Source: Bombyx mori (lineage: Eukaryota; Arthropoda; Insecta; Lepidoptera; Bombycidae). Taken from it: a stretch of DNA of 64,000 nt. Numbering within the stretch: position 1 is the first letter of the stretch; each line of letters begins with the position of its first letter. The stretch spans positions 11,656,731 to 11,720,730 of the forward strand of contig NC_085117.1 in assembly GCF_030269925.1 (NCBI RefSeq), given 5' to 3'. Below, piece after piece: positions 21,531 through 31,031 of this stretch. The notes under the pieces were generated by a model that was not told the origin of the DNA, did no database searches, and worked only from the letters and a program-made list of their open reading frames with translations. Both the position numbers and the translations under genes were made by a program.

Positions 21531-23491
21531 CAGAAGAAATCTTATATAATATATATTATTATATAAAAAGATTAAACACACAAAGAGGAAACAAAACTGT
21601 TCGTGACACGAATGCTTGCCGATTTCAAAATTAACTAAATATTAATTTAAAAAAACATGCGCTTCAAATCATTATTAATTGAGGGTTATTGTATATGTGA
21701 CTTGTGTGTTGCAAGGTGGGGTACTATCGCACACGGTACCCGGCAGAGCTGTTGGAGCAGCTGGTGCCGGCCATACGGGATGGCTCTCTGCCGCCGCTCG
21801 ACCGCCTCGGACTACTGGACGACTGCTTCGCACTCGTGCAAGCGGGACACACGCACACTGCCGATGTAAGCACACTTCTTAACTATACTTGACACCTTAG
21901 AACTTATATCTTAAGGTGGGTGGCGCATTTACGTTGTAGAAGTCTATGGGCTCCAGTAACCACTTAACATCAGGTGGGTTGTGAGCGCGTCCACCCATCT
22001 AATGCAAAAAAAAACTCTTGAAATACTAGTAAATTGTGAATATTACCAACTTGTTAAATACTATTATTGGCCCAAAGAACTCGCTACCTCACTACCTGTC
22101 TAGCGTTAATGGAGTATACCTTATCTATAACTTATCATTAATGCTATATAAAAAAGAAAACATGTATCAGTGTTGTTAGTACTTGAAAATCTTGTCATCA
22201 GACAGACTTATCATTGATAATCTTCTACTTCTGAATTTGTTTGTTTTTATTATAGTGGAATTGAAATTTTGTAACTGCCAACTTTTAACCGTTTTCAAAT
22301 TATAAATGGAATTTTAGCAAAAATTTATTTATCTTTTGCAGTCTTTGAAACTTATGGAAGCATTCAGCAATGAAACAAATTTTACTGTGTGGTCGACCAT
22401 CGCCAATTGTATGTCTAAGCTAAGTGCACTATTTTCTCAAACTGCTCTCGACAAACCCTTGAAAAATTACGGACGAAAGCTATTTTCAAACATAACCAAG
22501 AAATTGGGATGGGACGCGGAAGAGAAAGAAAGTCACCTCGACACTCTGCTCAGAAGCTTGGTGCTCAATAAGATGATTAGCTTTGAAGACCCTGACACCA
22601 TTAAAGAAGCGAAAATTCGGTTCGTATGCCCTCTAATAAATTGCACCGTATATTCGGTTGCATAAAAGTTTCATTACTTGTATGCATCTTTGAGTGCACA
22701 CAGTAATTTAAGCGCGGATCACGTTGCAGGTTTGAGAAGCACATTTCAGGCGAGCGGCCGCTGGCGGCGGACCTGCGCTCGGCGTGCTACCGCGCGGAGC
22801 TGGGCGGCGCCGACGAGCGCGTGTTCGAGCGGTTCCTGCAACTGTACCGCGCCGCCGACCTGCACGAGGAGAAGGACCGCGTGTCGCGGGCCCTGGGCGC
22901 CGTGCGGGACCCCGCGCTGCTCAGGCGCGTGCTCGACTTTGCCATCTCGGTATGTATGCGTGCTGCTCTCACCAGGTCCGCTCGACCCGTATGCCTTCTC
23001 GAAACAATCTCACACACGTTTATTTTCCAGGATGAAGTAAGATCGCAGGACACAGTTTTCGTTATCGTGTCAGTTGCAGTAAGCAGAAACGGTCGTGACC
23101 TGGCATGGCAGTTTTTCAAAGATCACTTCCAGGAATTCATAGAAAGATATCAGGTTTGCTTTGCCGTATTTGTTTTTATAACTAAATAAAACCATCTAAC
23201 AGGATTTTATTTAGAGATATAGATTTGATATTCTTATAAATTCAAAAAGAAACTTGTAAAAACGAGGAGAAATTCCAGGGTGGATTCTTGTTGGCTCGGT
23301 TGGTGAAATCGACAACTGAAAACTTCGCGTCGGAGGCAGCAGCACAAGAGATTGAAGAGTTCTTCAGCACGCACGAGTCTCCCGGGGCGGAGCGCTCTGT
23401 TCAGCAGGCATTAGAGAGCGTTCGACTCAACGCGGCCTGGCTGCGCCGCGACCTCGCCTCCACCGCCACCTACCTGCACCCCTACCACTGA
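15635..23491 (+). CDS. Psa: Puromycin-sensitive aminopeptidase (M1 family)
   Basis: Eleven exons: 15635-15994, 16082-17040, 17554-17743, 17912-18025, 19217-19351, 19754-19846, 21716-21865, 22342-22619, 22730-22949, 23031-23153 and 23279-23491. They sum to 2,835 nt, or 944 residues. Start at 15872 (MPENKPFQRLP) gives the 865-residue cytosolic form, matching human NPEPPS, which also has an upstream start. Zinc-peptidase features: exopeptidase motif GAMEN (350-354), zinc site HELAH (386-390) and third ligand Glu409 in LWLNEGYASF, 18 residues on. It also has FEATDARRCFPCWDEP and the C-terminal helical M1 domain. It removes N-terminal residues from peptides; the family is tied to proteasome product turnover, cell cycle and neuroprotection. 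Exons 7, 9 and 11 are GC-rich, unlike the AT-rich rest. All introns are GT-AG. It looks complete. Confidence 0.95.
17041..17553. other. Psa intron 2, nothing recognised
   Basis: AT-rich intron with no repeat or gene that I can name. Confidence 0.5.
18120..18570. repeat. Unidentified GC-rich repeat-like block in Psa intron 4
   Basis: Positions 18150-18400 are much richer in GC than the surrounding intron and read like the 3' part of a LINE (ACCGACTACCGACTAAGCCC, ACTTCCCCCAGGAAATTCCC). Positions 18500-18545 resemble a decayed Bm1-like tail (GATAACCACTTAAAACCAG). I could not assign a family. Confidence 0.3.
19701..19736. repeat. TAC trinucleotide microsatellite
   Basis: About twelve TAC units in Psa intron 5, ending 17 bases before the exon 6 acceptor site. 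Confidence 0.9.
20079..20345 (-). repeat. Helitron-like short repeat in Psa intron 6
   Basis: One end reads CTAGCGGCCCGCCCTAGCTT, the other AGCGGGAACAAACAGACAGA with a GACA run. This is the layout of the non-autonomous Helitron-like repeats that are common in Lepidoptera (recognised from memory). Confidence 0.45.
20690..20858 (+). mobile_element. Bm1: Two tandem Bm1 3'-end fragments
   Basis: GGCTCCAGTAACCAC..GTTCACCCATCTATGCAA occurs at 20696-20755 and again at 20787-20850, both with A-rich tails and both sharing the unusual GTGGGCCGTGAGCTCGTTCA variant. This suggests a local duplication rather than two insertions. Confidence 0.75.
20905..21130. other. CpG-rich intronic block with a CRE-type palindrome
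   Basis: After an A-run at 20911 comes a block with GTGACGTCAC (20950-20959), GCGCATGC, CACGCGC and CGCCGCGCTCAAGGCCCGCG. It is distinctly richer in CpG than the flanking intron. It may be an intronic regulatory site or part of an unnamed element. Confidence 0.3.
21260..21560. repeat. Dispersed repeat with CA microsatellite
   Basis: TCGGTCCAGTCGTTTAGAGG leads into a run of CA units at 21497-21530. The 'cggtccagycgtt' block also occurs at 20260 (ATCGGTCCAGCCGTTCCAGA), so the two intronic repeats are related. Confidence 0.5.
21887..22012 (+). mobile_element. Bm1: Bm1 SINE 3' fragment
   Basis: ACACCTTAGAACTTATATCT through CGTCCACCCATCTAATGC and an A-run, in Psa intron 7 just after the exon 7 donor. 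Confidence 0.8.
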
Positions 23492-23526
23492 TCGCACACG
23501 CAGGTAACGAGCCCGTCCCTCCAATC

Positions 23527-23562
23527 ACCACGCACGAGTCTCCCAGGGCCGAGCGCTCCGGC
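23527..23562 (+). repeat. Partial copy of the Psa last exon
   Basis: ACGCACGAGTCTCCCAGGGC then CGAGCGCTCCG repeats the exon 11 sequence at 23370-23400 (ACGCACGAGTCTCCCGGGGC) with three differences. It lies just past the stop codon, in the 3' UTR. Confidence 0.7.
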
Positions 23563-23871
23563 ACTGGAGACCGTGCGCCGCCACCTTCTCTCGGACGCTG
23601 ACACACCTGACCAGTCACAACCGTTCCACCCTATAAATATTAACGATAATTATTCGTCATGATAAATTAGTCTATAATTTTAAACTGAAACGCTACTCTT
23701 CGCTAGATGCTATTGGAGTGATTAGAAAAAAAAACACCTTTTTAGGCAGTGATAAAATTACAAAAACATGCAAGAAAGCCCGCCGAGTTTGTTTCGTATG
23801 ATTTCAGGAATTTACGAATCTTTTCTATAGAAAAAAATTTAATGGAAGAAGATAATGTTTACAGAATTTGA

Positions 23872-23877
23872 AATAAA
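23872..23877 (+). terminator. Polyadenylation signal, proximal, Psa
   Basis: AATAAA about 380 bases after the Psa stop. This is a candidate proximal site; a second lies at 24801. Confidence 0.4.
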
Positions 23878-23980
23878 TGAAGTTACTTTGTGTAAAGGTC
23901 AACTTGCAATATTACAAAAGAGACTTGCACAACCATCCCCATAGCTTCCTGGTTCCCTTTCTCAATATTTGTGGTAACTG

Positions 23981-24108
23981 TGTGCTTAGTAAAAACTTCT
24001 CGATCGCGTAAAGGATTCAAATGTGTATGGAGTTGGAACAGCGCCTCTAGCGACAAACGAAGAGAACTTTTACGTGATCGAGAAGTTAAAAAACTGGCAC
24101 TAAGCACA
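23981..24108. mobile_element. Small inverted-repeat element (MITE-like) in Psa 3' region
   Basis: The ends TGTGCTTAG and CTAAGCACA are exact inverts. Inside them AACTTCTCGATCGCGTAAA on the left pairs with TTTTACGTGATCGAGAAGTT on the right, so the 128-bp unit can fold into a long hairpin. No clear target duplication was seen. Confidence 0.55.
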
Positions 24109-24800
24109 TTGAAGATACTACTAGGAAACTATTGGGTCAGACGTGCTTGTGATTCCATGTTGCCCATCGCATTCTGGCTAGGTGATTTATAGGTGATATG
24201 ACGGTATCTGTGTCAGGGACGAGTAGTTAATTTTTTCTTTGCATTACTTATGGAATACCAATTTCTCGTCGAACTAATTCAGGCGTGTCAGTCTCCTTTG
24301 TGATTGATATTGATTTTAATTAACGTAACTATTTCAATATATGATTCCCAGAACTGGATGACGTCAAGACTGAAACTACAACGATACCTATGCTGTTTCA
24401 AACGGAAATATTCTATTTAGCACCTAGCTTAATTTATTATTTTTGACATTCGGACAAAAATATATTGAAAGGTTTTTAAATATATTAAGATTTAAAAACT
24501 AAATAATTGCCTCGTGAAGAGATTGGAGTCTACTAAACTGTGTCCAGTCTACCGTCATCGTTTCGAATTTGTTATAACAACATGATTTGTTATTAATAGT
24601 ATCGATTATCTATCATCGTCAGTGTTATGTCAACTGCATTTTATTTTAAATTGTTAAAGTTTGTAGATAAGCCAGTATTCATTATAATTAATACGAATAT
24701 TAAAATGTATTCTAATATTAACTTATAATATACATACATATATGTAACTAAACTGCACAGGCCTACACAAACCCTATTTTGTAAATGTGCTTAACTTATA

Positions 24801-24806
24801 AATAAA
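24801..24806 (+). terminator. Polyadenylation signal, distal, Psa
   Basis: AATAAA, followed within 30 bases by an A-rich then GT-rich stretch. It would give a 3' UTR of about 1.3 kb that includes the hairpin element at 23981-24108. Confidence 0.4.
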
Positions 24807-24829
24807 GTTATTATAAAAAAGATTTTGTG

Positions 24830-25258
24830 TGAATTAACAAATAGTGCGGAGTGCATTTCTGTTTTATTCTATGTAAAAATAGGTACTTGTAATATTTATA
24901 AATAATTATGTTATTGACACTACCAAAATTTTTACCCAACATTACATGTGGAATTTTGTAGATTTATTGCATACCCACTCGCACTTTAGTAGTCGAAATT
25001 GTGATTAATGTTTATCTACTATTAAATTGAAAGTTACCATTAGCATCTCGTTTTAGTTGTCTTCGCTGAATTTGTTATAAGACTGTGTGATTGCAAATAT
25101 ATGCTACAAAATATATATGGCTTTTTATTATGACTCCAACGCTCTACGTTCCACGATGCAGGTGGAAAAAGGACACACAAACCTTTTTTCTGCTATTGCA
25201 TTAATATGTAAACAAATATTTGGCTCATCCAATGGTCACAGATTCTCATGGATATCAG
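24830..25258. other. AT-rich spacer, no gene seen
   Basis: Between the Psa 3' end and the next transposon cluster. Nothing recognisable. Confidence 0.4.
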
Positions 25259-25560
25259 TAAGGGCCGAGTCACACCGGAATGGCAGCGTCGCGGCGAGCA
25301 CTTTCAGTGTGAAATAACTTTAAACTTTATCTATATACTTAAAAGATCAGTATCGTTTGAAAAGGTAGAAAAGGTCGCGGAAAAGCGCGGGAAACGTTCG
25401 AACTTGGCGGGCGCGGTTTTTAAATTTTTTTCAAATTAAATTGTAGATTTATTGTAATTAGTAATCAGAATAGTTCTAAGTTGTGAATTTTAGATTAGTG
25501 TTATTCCTATATTTATTATTTATCTTTTCTACGTAGGGTAAGTTTTTTCTGAATACTTTT

Positions 25561-27066
25561 ATGAACGAGCCGCCAGACCCAGGGGGCACAGTGCCCCCTG
25601 TGGGAGCATTTGTTACAATTTCTAACGAATCTGGAATGGATTCCGACTGTTCGTCGGTATCCAAACGAAAATTAAAACGAAATTATCTTCATAGGATATG
25701 CAAGCAATGTAATAAGAGGAAAAGGAAACATAATAATGATGCATTAAAAAACACTGATTGTCATTGTAATGATGAGTTTATAAAGGTCCCCATGAATAAT
25801 TTACCATCTTCTACTCCCGATAACGTAAATTCTCCTTCCCACGCTCCCACACAAATAGGCAGGACTAATTATGATTGCAATGATCGTGGCCCTTACATTG
25901 TGCATGTTCATAAAATACAGTCTGCGGAAGACGACGGCACCAATCTGCATCCTATTGTGTTCGGCAGGTTTTTAAAAAAAAATTCTTTTAAAAAAATTGT
26001 AAATGGCAGTTTGAAAAGGATAGGAAGAAACAAAATGTCTCTTTCTTTTCATAATTATTTAGACGCCAACAGCTTTCTCCAGTCAAATTGTTTATCTGAA
26101 AATAAGTTAAAAGCATATATACCCACCTTTAATATTACTAGAATGGGATTAGTAAGGGGAGTTCCAACTGAGTGGTCTCCCGAAGATATAAAGGAAAATA
26201 CTAATATGCCTATGGGATGTGGTGATATAATTAAAGTCAGACGTTTAAATTATAAGGTAATTGTAAATAATGAACCAACTTGGAAACCTTCTCAAACAGT
26301 TGTATTGACATTTGACGGCCAAGTATTACCTAAACGTGTTTTTATGTGTTTTAACTCTTTACCTGTACAACTATATACTTACCCAACTATACAGTGCTAT
26401 AACTGTTGTCATTTTGGCCACACAAAAACAAAATGCAGGTCCAAACCAAGATGCTATAAATGTGGACAAGGTCACACCGGTGATAGCTGTAATATTGAGG
26501 AAGATCAGGGCTCTTGCTGCTTATGTTCTGGGCTACATTTTGCGTCAAGCAAAAAATGCCCAGAATATTTTAGGCAAAAAGAAATAAAAACTACCATGGC
26601 TGAAAACAACCTATCATACATGGAAGCATCAAAACTTCACCCAATAATAAATAAAACATATGCTGATGTCTTAACATCCATTCCGAATAAAACTTTACAA
26701 ACAGACAATACTATTGTACCCGGCTCACCCCCATCACGCATATTATCGTATAAAAAAACTGTTGTTTCTAAACCACGAACCCCACCTAAACCTAATAAAG
26801 GTTATGACAGTGAAGCTCACAATTCAATTGTAAAGGATTACAACATGCCCGCACCCTCTAATGGTTGTGTATTACAAACCTCACCCAATGCTGACAAACG
26901 GAGTGAACAGAACTTAATAGACTTAATTACAACTTTAATTAAATTGTTATCTCAATCAAATTTAACCATACCGACCAACGCTGCTACTTTATTCAACCCC
27001 AACAATAATAATAATAGTCATAATGGACAGGATAGTTCAATGGAACTGCAGAAGTATCATAAGTAA
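25561..27066 (+). CDS. LINE ORF1, Gag-like nucleic-acid-binding protein
   Basis: 501 residues, intact. The C-terminal half has CCHC zinc knuckles: CYNCCHFGHTKTKC, then CYKCGQGHTGDSC, then a CCLCSGLHFASSKKC variant, as in ORF1 of Jockey/I-type LINEs. Upstream is the conserved TRMGLVRGVPTEWSPEDI block found before the knuckles in this group. The protein is expected to bind LINE RNA and help particle formation. Its 3' end overlaps the start of ORF2 by 44 nt in another frame. Confidence 0.9.
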   Translation: MNEPPDPGGTVPPVGAFVTISNESGMDSDCSSVSKRKLKRNYLHRICKQCNKRKRKHNNDALKNTDCHCNDEFIKVPMNNLPSSTPDNVNSPSHAPTQIGRTNYDCNDRGPYIVHVHKIQSAEDDGTNLHPIVFGRFLKKNSFKKIVNGSLKRIGRNKMSLSFHNYLDANSFLQSNCLSENKLKAYIPTFNITRMGLVRGVPTEWSPEDIKENTNMPMGCGDIIKVRRLNYKVIVNNEPTWKPSQTVVLTFDGQVLPKRVFMCFNSLPVQLYTYPTIQCYNCCHFGHTKTKCRSKPRCYKCGQGHTGDSCNIEEDQGSCCLCSGLHFASSKKCPEYFRQKEIKTTMAENNLSYMEASKLHPIINKTYADVLTSIPNKTLQTDNTIVPGSPPSRILSYKKTVVSKPRTPPKPNKGYDSEAHNSIVKDYNMPAPSNGCVLQTSPNADKRSEQNLIDLITTLIKLLSQSNLTIPTNAATLFNPNNNNNSHNGQDSSMELQKYHK

Positions 27067-30000
27067 AAAACATGAACTTGTACATATTGTAAATACTTTT
27101 AAACCTTTTATTCTTTCTTTATCTGAAACCTGGCTTAAGCCGAATTATACATTTAAAATCCCTGGCTATTCCTGTTTAAGGAATGACAGGGCTGATGGGT
27201 ATGGCGGTGTGTGCCTTCTTGTCAGAAACTCTCACCTTATATCTCCTCTTCCTCTTCCTTCACACAGTGATGATTTTTCTATCATTGCTGCTATTGTTAA
27301 TAATATTTGTTATGTTTCCGTTTATATTCCACATCCTTCTTTAAGAGTCTTTAGTGAAATTAGAAATATAATTTCACTTCTTCCTCATCCTTTCATGATT
27401 TTGGGTGATTTTAACTCTCATCACACATCTTGGGGTAGTTCCTTTTCTAATTGTTATGGACATGAATTGTTGGATATTTTAGACTCATATGATCTGTGTA
27501 TCTTAAATACGGGATCCCCTACCCGGCTCACTAAGCCTGATGAAGCAATCAGTGCTATAGACCTGTCTATTTGTACTTCTAATTTAGCGTCTTTATTATC
27601 TTGGTCTACTTTGTCATCCACATTCAATAGTGATCACTATCCCATTGTTATTTCCTTTCCCTATAATAAACAAAATGAAGCATTAACATCAAAGCCGCGA
27701 TTAAAACATAAAATCATTGATTCTCATTGGGACAAATATACTACATTAGTAGAAGAAACATTTCTTCAAGATACAAATACTTGTGATACGGACTATTTTA
27801 AATCTGTTTTATTACAAGCTGCTGATACTGTTTTTCCTAAGCGAAAGCCGCGCCATAATAAATTGTCATCACCACCATGGTGGGATGAAGAATGCACTAA
27901 TGCTATATCTAGGCGGAGACTTGCTGAGAGGAACTATCGCATTAACATGTCATTGGAGAATTATGATGCACTGTTGAAGATAATGAAAGAGACAAGGAAG
28001 TTGTTTAAGAAAAAGAAGTTTGAGGGTTGGAGGAATTTTTGCAGTTCCTTGTCTCCTGAAACACATTCGTCAGTTCTTTGGCGAAACATCAAGAGATTTA
28101 GAACCGCTATAAATCCTTCGAGTGCGCTTCTCCTTCCTATTGTATTAGCCGATCAATTCCTCGACCGTTTGGCTCCTGCTTCTGTACCACACCAAGATTT
28201 AATTATCCGTTCCCTACCCGTTAAAACCAATAGCTTTTCTTCTTTAAATCTTCCTATTACTATGATCGAGCTGAAAGGAGTGCTAAACCACGTAAAGGAC
28301 AGTGCTCCTGGGGAAGACGGGATACCATATTCCTTTTTATCACACATTGGTGAAAATGGCTTAGGTCACTTTTTAAATTTAATAAACAAAGTAGTTTTGT
28401 CAGGTGACATTCCTTTATCTTGGCGAAGGCAAATAGTGCTGCCCTTTTTGAAACCAAATAAAACACAGTCTAATGTTGAGTCTTTTCGCCCAATAGTTTT
28501 ATCATCGGTAATTACTAAAGTAGTTGAACATGTTATTAAAAATCGTCTTGAATGGTTCATTGAGAATAGTGAGCATCTCTCTCAGACACAGTTTGGTTTT
28601 AGAAAGGGGAAAAGTGTGGCAGATAGCTTGGGGATTTTTACTACTGATATACGTAATGCATTTTTAGACAAAAAATCCACAGTCGCTGCTTTCTTGGATA
28701 TTAATTCTGCATACGATAACATTTTACTCCCCATTCTTAAACAAAAGCTGAATAATTTAAATGTCCCACACCTTTTAACTAACTTTATTTTTAATCTTCT
28801 TTCCGAGAGACAAATTATTCTGGACGTTGGAGTCCCGTATACACCAAGTAGATTGGTCTGGAAGGGGTTGCCGCAAGGTTCTGTACTAAGCCCTTTACTG
28901 TACAACATATATACACACGACTTAGAAAGGTCTGTTGGTGACAATGTTAGTATCCTACAGTATGCGGACGACTTGGTCATATACGCCTCTGATAAATCTG
29001 TGACAAATGCTTGTGAGCATATTTCTTCATCTTTATCTTCTTTAAAAACTTGGATGGATACTAATGGCCTAGATTTATCTCCGTCAAAGAGTAGCTGCGT
29101 TATTTTTACCAAATCTCGAAATCCTCCCACACCTACTATTACTTATGATAATACACCTTTACCAAGCAAAAATCAAGTAAAGTTTTTAGGGGTTGTACTT
29201 GATGCAAAACTAACAGGTCTAGCCCATTGTGAGCTTGTAGTTTCAAAATGTGAACGGAATTTGAATATGCTCAGATGCCTACGTGGTGTCTGGTGGGGTG
29301 CTCATCCAGCTACTATGAAGTTGGTTTACAACGCCGCTATTAGAAGTATTTTAGATTTTGGTACTTTCTTTTTGGATCCTGGGAATGTGACAGGTTTTAA
29401 GAAATTGGACCTGATTCATTCTAAGGCATTAAGACTCATTACAGGTGCAATGAAATCCACACCCGTTAATGCACTTCAAATAGAATGTTGCGATCCCCCT
29501 TTAAGATTTAGACGCCAGTATCTCTCTGACAGATTTATTTTCCGAATTGTTCAATTTTATAATCATCCTTTACCTTCCAAACTTGAATTATTGTCAGAGA
29601 AATTGTCTTCTACTAATAAGCCCTTTCCATGCCTAGTAAAAAGTTTTCAGAAATATAAATCGTTACAAGCTCCTACACATTCCTTTAGAGTCCTTCCTTT
29701 ATTTAAAACTTCATATGATTCTCTTCTTTTCTCTCCTACTATTTGTTTTTCTCTCAACATAGATAGGTCCGATTGTAATGTAAACACTACTTTTAACCAT
29801 ATTGTAAATACTAAATGGCCAAATTGGCATTACATATATACTGATGCATCCAAACATCCCACAGGGTGTGTTGGAGTAGGTGTATTTCATAACCAATATA
29901 ATATAGTCCAAAAAATAAAATTACCACCAGAAACATCTATATTTACGGGAGAATGCTTCGGTCTTCTGAAAGCAATAGAATATGTTATAATTTTTAAACT

Positions 30001-30694
30001 CAATAAAAGTGTTATATTTACAGATTCACTTAGTTCTTTACAAAGCTTAGAAAAATTTTCCTTAAAACTGAATCCTTTCTTCCACATAACATTTGAATGT
30101 AAGAGAAAGTTGTTGCATTGCCAATTAAACAACTACACAGTCACTTTCTGCTGGATACCTAGCCACTGTGGCATCATAGGAAATGTGAGAGCTGACAGTT
30201 TGGCAAACGAGGCAACTGTGAGTGGCGATTTATACCCATACACGATTTTCGGACACGACCTGAATGCTTTACCTAGCATATATCTCCGTGATACATGGGA
30301 TTTGAGCTGGAGAGAGAGCAGTCAGGTCAAGGGTCGCTTCCTCTACGCTATACAACCTTTAATCCCAAGAAAACCATGGTTTGCCAAACTATGTTTTAAT
30401 AAAACTGCCACTTCGTCTTTAATCCGCATGCGTCTTGGACATATTTGCCTTCCGGTACATCTGCATAAACTTGGCATAGTATCTAGTGCTGCCTGTGAAT
30501 GTGGTGAGAGTTACTGCGATATGAATCATGTTTTCTTTTCCTGTCCTTTATATGACCACTCTTTCCTATATGAATCTCTAATATCTCTCTCTATTCCTCT
30601 TCCTTCTAACATTTACTTACTTCTTAGAGATAATAGACCCTGTGTATATAGTGCATTAAATAAATTTATTATAAATAACAAGATTAAATTGTAG
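27023..30694 (+). CDS. LINE ORF2: endonuclease, reverse transcriptase, RNase H
   Basis: 1,223 residues, intact. An APE-type endonuclease opens the protein (VQWNCRS, SLSETWL, ILGDFNSHHTSWGSS, SDHYPIVISF). The RT follows in the middle (FGFRKGKSVADS, AAFLDINSAYDN, GLPQGSVLSPLLYN, catalytic QYADDLVIYAS). An RNase H comes after with all acidic residues (YTDASKHPTGCVG, FTGECFGL, FTDSLSSL, SHCGIIGNVRADSLA), and a CCHC-like CECGESYC..NH..FSC ends the protein. Jockey elements proper lack RNase H, so I place it in the I/Nimb side of that group (inference). No stop or frameshift was seen, so it could be functional. Confidence 0.92.
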   Translation: MDRIVQWNCRSIISKKHELVHIVNTFKPFILSLSETWLKPNYTFKIPGYSCLRNDRADGYGGVCLLVRNSHLISPLPLPSHSDDFSIIAAIVNNICYVSVYIPHPSLRVFSEIRNIISLLPHPFMILGDFNSHHTSWGSSFSNCYGHELLDILDSYDLCILNTGSPTRLTKPDEAISAIDLSICTSNLASLLSWSTLSSTFNSDHYPIVISFPYNKQNEALTSKPRLKHKIIDSHWDKYTTLVEETFLQDTNTCDTDYFKSVLLQAADTVFPKRKPRHNKLSSPPWWDEECTNAISRRRLAERNYRINMSLENYDALLKIMKETRKLFKKKKFEGWRNFCSSLSPETHSSVLWRNIKRFRTAINPSSALLLPIVLADQFLDRLAPASVPHQDLIIRSLPVKTNSFSSLNLPITMIELKGVLNHVKDSAPGEDGIPYSFLSHIGENGLGHFLNLINKVVLSGDIPLSWRRQIVLPFLKPNKTQSNVESFRPIVLSSVITKVVEHVIKNRLEWFIENSEHLSQTQFGFRKGKSVADSLGIFTTDIRNAFLDKKSTVAAFLDINSAYDNILLPILKQKLNNLNVPHLLTNFIFNLLSERQIILDVGVPYTPSRLVWKGLPQGSVLSPLLYNIYTHDLERSVGDNVSILQYADDLVIYASDKSVTNACEHISSSLSSLKTWMDTNGLDLSPSKSSCVIFTKSRNPPTPTITYDNTPLPSKNQVKFLGVVLDAKLTGLAHCELVVSKCERNLNMLRCLRGVWWGAHPATMKLVYNAAIRSILDFGTFFLDPGNVTGFKKLDLIHSKALRLITGAMKSTPVNALQIECCDPPLRFRRQYLSDRFIFRIVQFYNHPLPSKLELLSEKLSSTNKPFPCLVKSFQKYKSLQAPTHSFRVLPLFKTSYDSLLFSPTICFSLNIDRSDCNVNTTFNHIVNTKWPNWHYIYTDASKHPTGCVGVGVFHNQYNIVQKIKLPPETSIFTGECFGLLKAIEYVIIFKLNKSVIFTDSLSSLQSLEKFSLKLNPFFHITFECKRKLLHCQLNNYTVTFCWIPSHCGIIGNVRADSLANEATVSGDLYPYTIFGHDLNALPSIYLRDTWDLSWRESSQVKGRFLYAIQPLIPRKPWFAKLCFNKTATSSLIRMRLGHICLPVHLHKLGIVSSAACECGESYCDMNHVFFSCPLYDHSFLYESLISLSIPLPSNIYLLLRDNRPCVYSALNKFIINNKIKL

Positions 30695-31031
30695 TTTAAT
30701 ATTATTTGTTTTCTTTTGTTATATATATTTTTTAGATATGAAATTATTCTGATTTGTTTTTGTATAATTCCCGGTATGATTTAATTATTTTAATTCGCGT
30801 TATATGTTTCCCTCGCTTTGTTGACAAAATGTAAAATACTTGACACTGGCCAAATGCACGAATGGTGCCGAGCCAAAATTAAGAAGAAGAAGAAGAAGAA
30901 GAAAAGGTCGCGACACTGCCGTCGCCTGCCCGCGGTGAAGCGAGCAGCCGCGCGCCACGTGCGTCTTGTCGGTGGTTCTGCCCGCGGCTGCCAGCGGCGA
31001 CACGAGGCCGCTCGCGGCACTGCGGTATATA

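Larger units (their letters stand above)
25380..30899 (+). mobile_element. Full-length I-type LINE, copy 1
   Basis: A 13-bp target duplication AGAAAAGGTCGCG flanks it at 25367-25379 and 30900-30912. It has a 5' UTR of about 180 bp starting near GCGCGGGAAACG, two long intact ORFs that overlap, a short 3' UTR and a tail of AAG repeats rather than poly-A. The same layout, including the AAG tail, is seen in copy 2 (43724-49293). Confidence 0.9.

Noticed and set aside
22678..23040. Alternative open frames over Psa exon 9, both strands
   Set aside because: They are shadows of a very GC-rich exon; only the frame at 22730-22949 continues the aminopeptidase across splice sites.
24000..24192. Short plus-strand open frame in the Psa 3' region
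   Set aside because: It runs across the inverted-repeat element and has no family match.
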